From: an uncultured bacterium
GTDB lineage: Bacteria > Bacillota_I > Bacilli_A > Erysipelotrichales > Erysipelotrichaceae
Length of the DNA stretch: 64,000 bases
Direction: 5' to 3'
Assembly (NCBI GenBank): GCA_903847945.1
Contig: CAINEY010000011.1
Coordinates: 1 to 64,000 of the forward strand
This document shows positions 48,969-57,609 of the stretch, piece after piece (position 1 is the first letter of the stretch; each line of letters starts with the position of its first letter). The notes beneath the pieces were generated by a model that was not told the DNA's origin, did no database searches, and saw only the letters and a program-made list of their open reading frames with translations. Both the position numbers and the translations under genes were made by a program.

Positions 48969-49451
48969 ATGTACGAGAAATGCGTCAACCTTTTAAATGA
49001 GCGCGGAGTACAACTGGATGATATTGCAGAGTTGGTGGAAATCCTGCAAGGCAAGTATCATCCGGAAGTCACACGACCGCAGATCCTGGAGATCGTCAAA
49101 GGCGTCATCGGTAAACGCGAAGTCCAACACGCGATCATTACCGGCATCGCCATTGATAAAGCAGCCGAGCGTGAAGAAGGATCCGGAATGGATCCGGATC
49201 TGCGTCGGTTGTTGTTGAAGGATTGGTCCCTGTATGGGATCGACGAAGTGCTGGCGTATGGGATCTGTAACCTATACGGGTCGATCGCTTCCACTAATTT
49301 CGGTTACATCGATCGCGAAAAACCCGGTATCTTGAAGACCATCAATAAACATGGCCCCCAATGCAACGTCTTCTTGGATGACATTGTCGGAGCCATCGCC
49401 GCTGCGGCGGCCAGTAAGATCGCGCATACCAACGCGAAAGAAGGAGAATGA
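48969..49451 (+). CDS. pgpA: Phosphatidylglycerophosphatase A family (YutG-like)
   Basis: LNERGVQLDDIAELVEILQGKYHP; start ATG 48969 after GAGGTGAT SD. Confidence 0.85.
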   Translation: MYEKCVNLLNERGVQLDDIAELVEILQGKYHPEVTRPQILEIVKGVIGKREVQHAIITGIAIDKAAEREEGSGMDPDLRRLLLKDWSLYGIDEVLAYGICNLYGSIASTNFGYIDREKPGILKTINKHGPQCNVFLDDIVGAIAAAAASKIAHTNAKEGE

Positions 49452-49936
49452 TGAAAAAGTTAGTGCTGCTTGCCCTGGTTATGGGTTTGGGATTAAGTGC
49501 TTGTACCGGCAGTCAATACATGGACTCCTTGAGCGACGGGGAAGGATCGACCACCGAGATCACCCACGTGTTGCCCAATTATGTCGTGGAACTCTTTGAA
49601 GCCAAAGAAACCTTCGTGTTCTATGCCGGGTCTTCCGTCTGCAGTGCCTGTTTGTTTATGAAGGACGTGGTCAACGAAGTCGTGGAACGCAAAGGCTTCC
49701 CGATCTATTATGTTGAAATCAATACGGCTCCGGACAGTCAGCTCAATCAACTGTATCTGAAGATCATTCGTCCGCAAGCGACCCCGACCTACTATTTCGT
49801 GGTGGATGGGGAAGTCGTGAAGTCGTTCACCCCGGAAATCGTGGTGGGGGATGACACGTCACTCGTGGAAGAACACAAGGATTTATACACCGTCAATTTC
49901 ATCGCCTTGATGAAAGAAAGCGGCTTGGTGAACTAA
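49448..49936 (+). CDS. Thioredoxin-like lipoprotein
   Basis: Lipobox LGLSACTG; ETFVFYAGSSVCSACLFMKDVVNEV (CxxC); cis-Pro-like ATPTYYFVVDGEVV. Confidence 0.78.
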   Translation: MMKKLVLLALVMGLGLSACTGSQYMDSLSDGEGSTTEITHVLPNYVVELFEAKETFVFYAGSSVCSACLFMKDVVNEVVERKGFPIYYVEINTAPDSQLNQLYLKIIRPQATPTYYFVVDGEVVKSFTPEIVVGDDTSLVEEHKDLYTVNFIALMKESGLVN

Positions 49937-50713
49937 ATGAACGTGGTGACGCTTTCCGAATGCGTCACCCGTTTTTCTGAAGCGGGGATTGCACCGGGAG
50001 ATACGATCGTCGTTCACGGATCGCTTAAAGCGGTGGGGTGGATCAGCGGAGGAGCCAACACGATCGTGGATGCGCTGCTTCAGGTGATCGGACCTCAAGG
50101 CACGTTGATCGTAGCGGCTCAAGCGACTGAAAACTTGGATCCGGGTCTGTTGGATCAACCGATCGATCCACGCTTGGCGAAAGTCTTGCGTCAAGCCCAA
50201 CCTCCGTTTCGCGGAAAGGCGACGCATTTGCCTTCGATGGGGGCCTTAACGACCGCCGTTCAGCTGGATGAACGATCGAAGATCTCTGATCATCCCACGT
50301 GTGCGGTTTTGGCGTTGGGCAAGCAATCCAAATGGATCACGGCCGATCATATCTTGAGTCCGGCCTTTGGACCGGGTTCACCCTACGTCAAGGCTGTTGA
50401 ACTCAAGGCGAAGGCCGTGCTGATCGGTGTGGATTATTCGGTCTTATCCGCTTTACACACCGTGCAAGTCCAAACCAAAGTCTTACCCTGGTGCATTCAT
50501 TCCTCCGTTGTGGGTCCGCTTGAAGCTCCGCATCGGATCGCTTACTTGGATTTGGCTTACACTACCACGGATTTCAACCTCATCGGACAAGCCTTCGAAT
50601 CGGCTCATCCGATGACCCCGCGCCGTTTGGGAAACGCCGTTCTGCGTGTCCTGGAGCTTTCAGAACTCTTGGGCTTTGCGAAGACTTGGATGGAAAGGAA
50701 AGAGACCTTATGA
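49937..50713 (+). CDS. AAC(3)-family N-acetyltransferase
   Basis: VHGSLKAVGWISGGANTIVDALLQVIGPQGTLIV; DHPTCAVLALG; SPAFGPGSPY; SALHTVQ. Confidence 0.88.
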   Translation: MNVVTLSECVTRFSEAGIAPGDTIVVHGSLKAVGWISGGANTIVDALLQVIGPQGTLIVAAQATENLDPGLLDQPIDPRLAKVLRQAQPPFRGKATHLPSMGALTTAVQLDERSKISDHPTCAVLALGKQSKWITADHILSPAFGPGSPYVKAVELKAKAVLIGVDYSVLSALHTVQVQTKVLPWCIHSSVVGPLEAPHRIAYLDLAYTTTDFNLIGQAFESAHPMTPRRLGNAVLRVLELSELLGFAKTWMERKETL

Positions 50714-51162
50714 GTACGATCAGTGTTCCCTTTGAATCCCGCTACATCACCGCGACCGGTTCTGCCACAGCGATCACGAATATCGATTTTACCGCTGAAG
50801 ATCAAACCACAGGTGTCCCGGTAGGGGAGTTGGCGAAACTGAAAACTCAGTTGGAACGCTATGCGTCCGGACAACGGATCACCTTTGACGTGATGATCGA
50901 TCCGAAAGGAACGCCGTTTCAGCGTCTTGTCTGGCAAACCATGATGAAGATCCCCTATGGAGAAACCTGGACCTACGGTCAATTGGCACAAGCCATCGGG
51001 AATCCCAGGGCCTCTCGAGCCGTTGGGCAAGCCTGTCATCTCAATCCGTGTGCCCCGGTCGTGCCGTGTCACCGGGTGGTCGCGTCCAATGGACTCGGAG
51101 GATACTACGGTGGACTCGACATGAAGAAACACTTACTGGACTTCGAAAAAAAAGGGCGTTAG
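50710..51162 (+). CDS. ogt: Methylated-DNA--protein-cysteine S-methyltransferase
   Basis: RASRAVGQACHLNPCAPVVPCHRVVASNGLGGYYGG (PCHRV active site). Confidence 0.95.
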   Translation: MSTISVPFESRYITATGSATAITNIDFTAEDQTTGVPVGELAKLKTQLERYASGQRITFDVMIDPKGTPFQRLVWQTMMKIPYGETWTYGQLAQAIGNPRASRAVGQACHLNPCAPVVPCHRVVASNGLGGYYGGLDMKKHLLDFEKKGR

Positions 51163-51171
51163 CCCTTTTTT
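51146..51171. terminator. Bidirectional terminator
   Basis: AAAAAAAGGGC-gtta-GCCCTTTTTT. Confidence 0.85.
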
Positions 51172-51988
51172 AGAGAAGTTGAAGACTGACCAACACCAGG
51201 ATCACCAAGCCTAAGCCGATGCGGTAATAGGCAAACGGGGTGAACTGGTGCTTTTTGACGTAGGCCATCAGTGCCCGCATGACCACCAAGGAAACCAGGA
51301 AGGCGGTGATGAAGCCGACCGCTAAGGCAGCCCATTCGAACCCACTGAAGGCCATCCCAGACTTAATGAGCTTGATGCCTCCGGCCCCCAGAAGGACGGG
51401 AATGGCCATCATGAAGGAGAACTCCGCCGCTACTGGTCGTCCTAGGCCCATGATCAGAGCACCCAGAATGGTGGAACCGCTGCGGGAGGTTCCCGGAACC
51501 AGTGAGAGCACTTGGAAGGAGCCGATACCGAAAGCTTGTTTGAAGGTGATGTCTTGAAGCCGGGTCGTCTTGACGGGTAAGGCCATCCGTTCGATCACGA
51601 TGAAGGCAATCCCGTAAACGATCAAGGCAACTGCGATGATCCAGGGGCGATAGAGTACCGCATCCACCACATCATCGAAGAGGATGCCCAGGATGGCAGC
51701 CGGTACGCTGGCCACGACGATCTTCATCCACAACACGATCGAATTGTGTCGGTGGGCAGAGGATCCACTGAAGGGATACAGGGTCTTAAAGAACAACAAG
51801 ATGACGGCCAAGACGGATCCGACTTGGATGAACACGATGAAGAGCTCGGTGAAGGCTTCGGAGAGTTCAAACGGCCAGAAAGCTTCGGCTAAAATCAGAT
51901 GACCGGTGGAAGACACCGGTAACCATTCGGTAATCCCTTGGATGATCCCTAAGAGGAGGGCTTTGATCAGTTCGATGATGACGTTCAT
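51170..51988 (-). CDS. uppP: Undecaprenyl-diphosphate phosphatase
   Basis: GIIQGITEWLPVSSTGHLIL; VPGTSRSGSTILGALIMGLGRPVAAEFSFMMAIPVL. Confidence 0.95.
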   Translation of the reverse strand: MNVIIELIKALLLGIIQGITEWLPVSSTGHLILAEAFWPFELSEAFTELFIVFIQVGSVLAVILLFFKTLYPFSGSSAHRHNSIVLWMKIVVASVPAAILGILFDDVVDAVLYRPWIIAVALIVYGIAFIVIERMALPVKTTRLQDITFKQAFGIGSFQVLSLVPGTSRSGSTILGALIMGLGRPVAAEFSFMMAIPVLLGAGGIKLIKSGMAFSGFEWAALAVGFITAFLVSLVVMRALMAYVKKHQFTPFAYYRIGLGLVILVLVSLQLL

Positions 51989-52065
51989 GGGTCTATTATA
52001 CCACTGAGGTCTTGACCTTATCGCCGTAAAGACGGATGATAGAAGTGAAAAAGATGAAAAGGGAC

Positions 52066-52094
52066 TTGTCTTGTTTCAGGGTAGGGCTTAGAAT
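52066..52094 (+). promoter_or_regulatory. Promoter of hydrogenase operon
   Basis: TTGTCT - 17 nt - TAGAAT. Confidence 0.55.
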
Positions 52095-52096
52095 AT

Positions 52097-52114
52097 ATGT
52101 GAAATAACTAACAA
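52097..52114. promoter_or_regulatory. Candidate Rex (redox-sensing repressor) operator
   Basis: ATGTGAA-ATAA-CTAACAA, 12/14 to TTGT(G/T)AA-N4-TTAACAA; overlaps predicted transcription start. Confidence 0.55.
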
Positions 52115-52126
52115 GCGGAGGGTCCT

Positions 52127-53620
52127 ATGCGCGGTGTATTTACAACAGTACGGTTTTTACGGAATGAAATCTTCAAGAATGTGACAGCGGCCGCTTATGA
52201 AGGGTGGTCGAAGGAACGCATCGAACATATTCCGTTTGAGTTCATTGAAGAAGGTCAGCCCAAGTATCGCGATTCAGTCGAACGGGAACGGGAAATCATT
52301 CGGGCCCGCATCAAACTGGCCATGAACATGGAACTCGGGACTCGATTCGATGCCGAATTTATCGAAGAAGATCTGGAGACCTTACGCACGAAGAGTGTGT
52401 CCCGGGATTTGGTGACGGTCATCCCGCAAGCCTGCGAAGCGTGTCCTGAGAAGAGTTTCTTTGTGACCAATGCGTGTCACGGGTGTTTGGCGCATCCGTG
52501 CGTGGAAGTGTGTCCGGTCAAAGCCGTGAGTATGCAAAACGGGCAATCCTTTATCGATCAGGAGAAATGCATCAAGTGCGGCAAGTGTTATGATGTGTGT
52601 CCATATGGATCCATTGTCAAGAACGAACGGCCGTGTGTAGCGGCCTGTGGGGTCAACGCCTTCATCAAGGATGACCAGAACCGGGCCGTGATCGTCTCCG
52701 AGAAATGCGTCGGTTGCGGGATGTGCATGGTGTCGTGTCCGTTTGGGGCCATCATGGATAAATCCGAGATCGTTCAAGTGGTCGAAGCGTTAAAAGGCCC
52801 TGAAGATGTCTGTGCGATCATCGCACCGGCCTTTGTGGGTCAGTTTGGGGATAAAGTATCCCCTGAACAAGTCGTCGAAGGATTATTGAAACTGGGCTTC
52901 GATGACGTGCGTGAAGTGGCTTACGGAGCGGATATTACCGCGGTCGATGAAGCCCGTCACTTTTTGAAACATGTCCCTTTGGATCAGCCCTTCCTGGCGA
53001 CTTCGTGTTGTCCGGCGTGGCTGAAAGTGGCCCAGAAAGAACTGGGCGATAAGGCTTACTGTGTCTCCGATTCCAGCTCACCGATGGTGGAAACGGCCAA
53101 CTTCTTGCGCCGATCCTTCCCGACGACCAAGATCGTCATGATCGGGCCGTGCTCGGCGAAGAAACTGGAAGCGGCGTATATGGATGCGCACGGGAATGTC
53201 GATTACGTGCTCACCTTCGAAGAAGTCAACGCGATGTTCATTGCGCGAGGCATTGATTTGCATACCCTGACGCCTTCCCGTAAGTTGGACCATGCCTCGG
53301 TGGATGGCCGCGGATTTGCGGTCAGCGGCGGGGTGCTTAGTGCCGTTGAGAATGTCATCCGGCGTTTGGATCCCGATCGCGTGGTGAAGGTCGAACGCGC
53401 GGAGAATTTGCATAATTGCCGCAAGATGGTGCTTTTAGCCAAAGCCGGGAAGAAGGATGGATACCTCTTGGAAGGGATGGGATGTCCGGGGGGCTGTGTT
53501 GGTGGAGCCGGGACGATCGTCCATCAGAATAAAGCGGCGGCGAATGTATCAACGTTTGCCCGTTCTTCCGAAAAAGCTTCAGCCTTAAAGACCTACGACG
53601 AATTCAAACAACACGACTAA
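52127..53620 (+). CDS. Monomeric [FeFe]-hydrogenase-like protein, Group-B-like
   Basis: Ferredoxin-like 4Fe-4S clusters (CIKCGKCYDVCP, CVGCGMCMVSCP) and H-cluster motifs TSCCPAW, GPCSAKKLEA, EGMGCPGGCVGGAG. Confidence 0.88.
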   Translation: MRGVFTTVRFLRNEIFKNVTAAAYEGWSKERIEHIPFEFIEEGQPKYRDSVEREREIIRARIKLAMNMELGTRFDAEFIEEDLETLRTKSVSRDLVTVIPQACEACPEKSFFVTNACHGCLAHPCVEVCPVKAVSMQNGQSFIDQEKCIKCGKCYDVCPYGSIVKNERPCVAACGVNAFIKDDQNRAVIVSEKCVGCGMCMVSCPFGAIMDKSEIVQVVEALKGPEDVCAIIAPAFVGQFGDKVSPEQVVEGLLKLGFDDVREVAYGADITAVDEARHFLKHVPLDQPFLATSCCPAWLKVAQKELGDKAYCVSDSSSPMVETANFLRRSFPTTKIVMIGPCSAKKLEAAYMDAHGNVDYVLTFEEVNAMFIARGIDLHTLTPSRKLDHASVDGRGFAVSGGVLSAVENVIRRLDPDRVVKVERAENLHNCRKMVLLAKAGKKDGYLLEGMGCPGGCVGGAGTIVHQNKAAANVSTFARSSEKASALKTYDEFKQHD

Positions 53621-53632
53621 CCAGGAGGTCGC

Positions 53633-54550
53633 ATGCGCATACTGCTCACTGAATTGTTTACCTTGCCGGAAGAGGTCAAGGATCGCTTTGCCAACATGGG
53701 GGTTCAGGTGGATTCGCTGGATGCGGATCAGCCCATTCATCCGGAGGATTACGATGTCGTCTTCGGACAGACGCCTTTTAAAACTTTTCCTTATGAAGCC
53801 TTTACGAATCTGAAATTCCTGCAACTTTCTTCCGCTGGAGTCGATCATTTACCGGTGGATCAATGGATCAAAGACGGGATCATCGTGTCCAATGCGCGTG
53901 GGGTTTACAGTGCGCCAATGGCTGAACACATCATCCTTACAATTTTGGCAGCCAATCGCCAGTACTTGACCTTCGCAACTCAACAACGCGAGAAGCTCTG
54001 GAAGAAACATAAGCTGATCGAACTGGGTTACCGGAAGATCGTTTTCTTGGGAACCGGATCGATCGCCGTCGAGACGGCGAAACGGCTGATTCCCTTTGGA
54101 GCGTACCTGGTGGGACTCAACACCGACGGCCGCCGCATCGAACCGTTCATGATCAATGCGAAATTAACCGACTGGCGCATCATTATCGGGGCGTGTGACG
54201 TGGTGATCAATACCTTGCCCTACACCTCAGCGACGCATCATTTCCTCAATCGCGAGTTCTTTGCGACGATGAAGGAAGGGGCAATGGTGATCAACGTCGG
54301 GCGCGGAAAGAGTCTGGATGAAACTGCGCTCTTGGAAGCGCTCGATAACGGTCATCTGAGCCATGCGGCTTTGGATGTCTTTGAAGAAGAACCTTTACCG
54401 GTCAACAGTCCCTTGTGGAGCCATGAGAAGGTGTTCATCACCCCGCACAACTCCAATTCCGGGCAGTTGTTGGGTGAACGCATGTATGATTTATTCTTGA
54501 CGAATCTGGGTCACTATTCCCGCGGGGAGGCCGTGGAGAACACGTTGTGA
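53633..54550 (+). CDS. D-2-hydroxyacid dehydrogenase family NAD(P)-binding protein
   Basis: VFLGTGSIAVETAKRL; INVGRGKSLDETALLEAL; AALDVFEEEPLPVNSPLW; ITPHNS. Confidence 0.9.
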   Translation: MRILLTELFTLPEEVKDRFANMGVQVDSLDADQPIHPEDYDVVFGQTPFKTFPYEAFTNLKFLQLSSAGVDHLPVDQWIKDGIIVSNARGVYSAPMAEHIILTILAANRQYLTFATQQREKLWKKHKLIELGYRKIVFLGTGSIAVETAKRLIPFGAYLVGLNTDGRRIEPFMINAKLTDWRIIIGACDVVINTLPYTSATHHFLNREFFATMKEGAMVINVGRGKSLDETALLEALDNGHLSHAALDVFEEEPLPVNSPLWSHEKVFITPHNSNSGQLLGERMYDLFLTNLGHYSRGEAVENTL

Positions 54551-55008
54551 ATGACGAACTGCTTCGGCTGATCCAAGGCTATCGCGATGATTTTCTGGGG
54601 GTCGATCAAACGACCTTGATTGCGTGCTTAAAGGCCATTCAAAGCCAGTATGGGGAGGTTCCCGCAGAAGCCATCGACATGATGGTTCAGGAACTCAACA
54701 CAACACCAGGCATCCTGAAAAGCCTGATCCTGCGCATCCCCAGTCTGAAGATGGCCTCCAAAGTGCACACGATCCTTTTGTGCAACGGAGAGCGTTGCAG
54801 TAATCGAGGAGCGGAAGCTTTTATCCACAGTGTCGAAACTACATTGAAAACACGGGTAGGGGAGAAGACACCTGACGGGCTTTTCATTCTTAAGACCCAA
54901 CGCTGTTTGGGGCGTTGTGCCTTCGGAAAAAACGTCAATCTGGATGATCAAGCCTTGACCGAGATGACACTGGAGAAGTTACTGGTTGCAATCGAACACA
55001 TTAAATAA
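54547..55008 (+). CDS. NuoE-like [2Fe-2S] thioredoxin-fold protein
   Basis: CNGERC (Cx4C) and CLGRC (Cx3C) cluster ligands; N-terminal helical region AIQSQYGEVPAEAIDMM. Confidence 0.83.
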   Translation: MNDELLRLIQGYRDDFLGVDQTTLIACLKAIQSQYGEVPAEAIDMMVQELNTTPGILKSLILRIPSLKMASKVHTILLCNGERCSNRGAEAFIHSVETTLKTRVGEKTPDGLFILKTQRCLGRCAFGKNVNLDDQALTEMTLEKLLVAIEHIK

Positions 55009-55028
55009 GGAACTCATTGAGTTCCTTT
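55007..55028 (+). terminator. Terminator
   Basis: AAGGAACTCA-tt-GAGTTCCTTT. Confidence 0.75.
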
Positions 55029-55179
55029 CATGTTTATGCCAACGGATGGTGTGAATGCAGAAATAAACTGATAAAGAAAAAACAAATAATTATAAATTTG
55101 TTTAATATTGGCTTGTTATCTGAGTTAAACCGATTTATGATGGGGATAACAAGGGCGACGTTCTCGTTCCGGTACGACA

Positions 55180-56301
55180 ATGACAACACCTGTAAACTCG
55201 ACTCACGTTAATCGGAATTCGAATCTGGAGTTGTTGCGGATCCTGTGCATGATCATGATTGTGGCACATCATTATGTGGTCCATGCACAGTGGGATCCAA
55301 CCTTAGTGGACTCAACTCCGATCCTCAATGTTTTGTTTGCGCAAGTCCTTTCCTTGGGCGGTAAGTTATCCGTCAATATCTTCATCCTGATTTCCGGTTA
55401 CTTCATGGTCAAAGAGCGTTTTAGTTTGCGTAAGCTCTTGATCCTATTGGCCAATGTGTATATTTTCTCTATCTTCAATGTGATCGTGGTTTATGGAACG
55501 GGATGGCTTGAGGTCGATCGGGCACTGTTGGTTCGTTCCCTGTTTCCCACTCTATACAGTGCCTATTGGTTCTTTACCAACTACATCCTCTTGTATCTGT
55601 TTTCGCCGGTGCTCAACCGGATGATCGAAGTCTTGGATGAACGTTTGCATCGCTACCTGGCCATCGGGGTGATTGGTCTCTGGTCAGTGATCCCGACGCT
55701 TTTCAACGTGAAACCGGGATACTCGGAGCTGATCTGGTTCATGTCGATGTATGTGATCGGTGCTTACTTCCGAAACTACGGATCGGTTGAACGCTTCCAA
55801 AAGCTAAAGAAGTGGATCATCAGCACTTGGGCCCTCAGTGTGATCGTTTTGGTGGGATCTGTGATCGTCTTGGATGTCTTGTCGCTTTCCAATCCGGAGT
55901 ATTTGATGAAAGCGACGTCCTACAGTGATCTGAATATGCTTCCAACCGTCATGATCGCGTTGACGCTGTTTGTGATGTTTACGTATGCGAAGCCGCGATC
56001 CATTCCCTGGATCAACACAATGGCTACGCACATGTTTGGAATTTACCTGGTTCATGATCATCCGTTGTTGCGAGCGGTGTTGTGGGGTCAACTCTTCAGT
56101 GTGACACTGGTCCAAACCAATCCACTCATGCCGGTCTTTGCAATCGTTTCCATTCTGATCGTTTTCTGGAGCTCGTTTATGATCGACGTGTTGAAGCACT
56201 TCCTCCTGGATAGGGGGATAGGAGCCTTGATCGATCGGTTAATCAAAACAGTTGTGACGAAGATTCCGTTGATCAAGCCTTCAACGCCGGCTCTACGCTG
56301 A
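55180..56301 (+). CDS. Acyltransferase family 3 membrane protein
   Basis: NSNLELLRILCMIMIVAHHYVVH; VNIFILISGYFMVKERF; multi-TM. Confidence 0.9.
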   Translation: MTTPVNSTHVNRNSNLELLRILCMIMIVAHHYVVHAQWDPTLVDSTPILNVLFAQVLSLGGKLSVNIFILISGYFMVKERFSLRKLLILLANVYIFSIFNVIVVYGTGWLEVDRALLVRSLFPTLYSAYWFFTNYILLYLFSPVLNRMIEVLDERLHRYLAIGVIGLWSVIPTLFNVKPGYSELIWFMSMYVIGAYFRNYGSVERFQKLKKWIISTWALSVIVLVGSVIVLDVLSLSNPEYLMKATSYSDLNMLPTVMIALTLFVMFTYAKPRSIPWINTMATHMFGIYLVHDHPLLRAVLWGQLFSVTLVQTNPLMPVFAIVSILIVFWSSFMIDVLKHFLLDRGIGALIDRLIKTVVTKIPLIKPSTPALR

Positions 56302-56329
56302 GCAGTTCGAAGTAAGCGATGGTAATACA

Positions 56330-56362
56330 TTAAAAAAAGGAACTCACGGAGTTCCTTTTTTT
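56330..56362. terminator. Bidirectional terminator, near-identical core to the one at 55007
   Basis: AAAAAAAGGAACTC-acg-GAGTTCCTTTTTTT. Confidence 0.85.
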
Positions 56363-56898
56363 AGCAGTTTCGGATTGACCATTTCGTAAAGGTTCATGTC
56401 TTGCCATTCCCCGTTGATGAAGGTGTTCTTCTCCAAGGTGCCCACACGACGGAATCCGGCGTTGACTAAGGATTTGTTGGCACCGAGATGATTGACCAGA
56501 ACCGTCACGGTCAACTTGCGGAAACCCAACTCTTCGAAGGCTTTAAGTGCGACGAATTTCCCGACAGCCGTTCCATAACCATTGCGTTGGTGGAACTTGT
56601 CCATGACCAGCTGCACATCGGCAGCAATCAGCGTTTTTTCAAGCACCCGTACAATCCGTACGTACCCGATCATCGACGTTCCCACCATGACCGCATAGCG
56701 ATAGGCCGATTGCCGTTCAGCTTCGATGGCGGATTTGAGTTGACGGCGCCGGATCGCGTAATCCGAATAATCGCCGGGACAGCGGTGGGTCGTTTGATCG
56801 AGAAGATCCCGATTGCGACTGAAAAAGGCGTAGACTTCTTCAAAGTCAACGTCGTGGGCAGGAATCAGTTCGAACGGTTCGAGAGGTTTTGCGGCCAT
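56344..56898 (-). CDS. GNAT family N-acetyltransferase (paralog 1)
   Basis: GYGTAVGKFVALKAFEELGFRKLTVTVLVNHLGANKSLVNAGFRRVG. Confidence 0.87.
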   Translation of the reverse strand: MAAKPLEPFELIPAHDVDFEEVYAFFSRNRDLLDQTTHRCPGDYSDYAIRRRQLKSAIEAERQSAYRYAVMVGTSMIGYVRIVRVLEKTLIAADVQLVMDKFHQRNGYGTAVGKFVALKAFEELGFRKLTVTVLVNHLGANKSLVNAGFRRVGTLEKNTFINGEWQDMNLYEMVNPKLLKKGTP

Positions 56899-57449
56899 GG
56901 GGGAGTGGTGTTATTGTTTGGATTTAGGAGTTCATACAAGTTCACGTCACTCCAAGTGTCGTGAATCTTAATATGGTTGGTCAGAATACCCACCATCCGG
57001 AAGTTGTTCTTCAGGAGGGTCTTGTTGGCAGGGGTATTGGTGGTTAAGGCGGTGGCGGTAATCTTGCGGAAGCCCAGCTCGTTGAAGGCAAATTGGGTCG
57101 CCCGTTTAACAGCCTGAGTCCCATATCCGACCTGTTGGTACCGGTAGTCGATGGTCACCCGCAAGTCAGCTGAACGCTGGTGCAGATCGACAAAACTGAT
57201 CAATCGGATGAAGCCGATCATCTTGCGGTTATCCAAGATCACGGCGTAACGATAAGCGAGCTTGCGGTCGGCATCGATGATCGAGTTGAGCATGGCGCCT
57301 TTAACGGCTGGACGTTCATACTCGCCATCCACACAGGTGTGGTTGGCTTCGAAGAGGTGACGGTTTTCGGTGATGAACTTAAAAAACGTGTCAAATGGCA
57401 CGTCGTGCAACGGAATCAGGTAGAACGGTTTAGTCCGTGACCTCGCCAT
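56865..57449 (-). CDS. GNAT family N-acetyltransferase (paralog 2)
   Basis: GYGTQAVKRATQFAFNELGFRKITATALTTNTPANKTLLKNNFRMVG; start MARSRT after GAGGAG SD. Confidence 0.87.
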   Translation of the reverse strand: MARSRTKPFYLIPLHDVPFDTFFKFITENRHLFEANHTCVDGEYERPAVKGAMLNSIIDADRKLAYRYAVILDNRKMIGFIRLISFVDLHQRSADLRVTIDYRYQQVGYGTQAVKRATQFAFNELGFRKITATALTTNTPANKTLLKNNFRMVGILTNHIKIHDTWSDVNLYELLNPNNNTTPPWPQNLSNRSN

Positions 57450-57609
57450 CAGTTCGATCTCCTCAACCTGATACCATTGTATCAAATGAAACCGCTATCA
57501 TATTTACCAAATGCTTAATAATTGTCATTATTGCGTTAAGTGTCCAAAACACAGGTCAATTCAAAGGAGATTGGCGTATAATAAACTTACACAAGATGAG
57601 GAAAACCCA

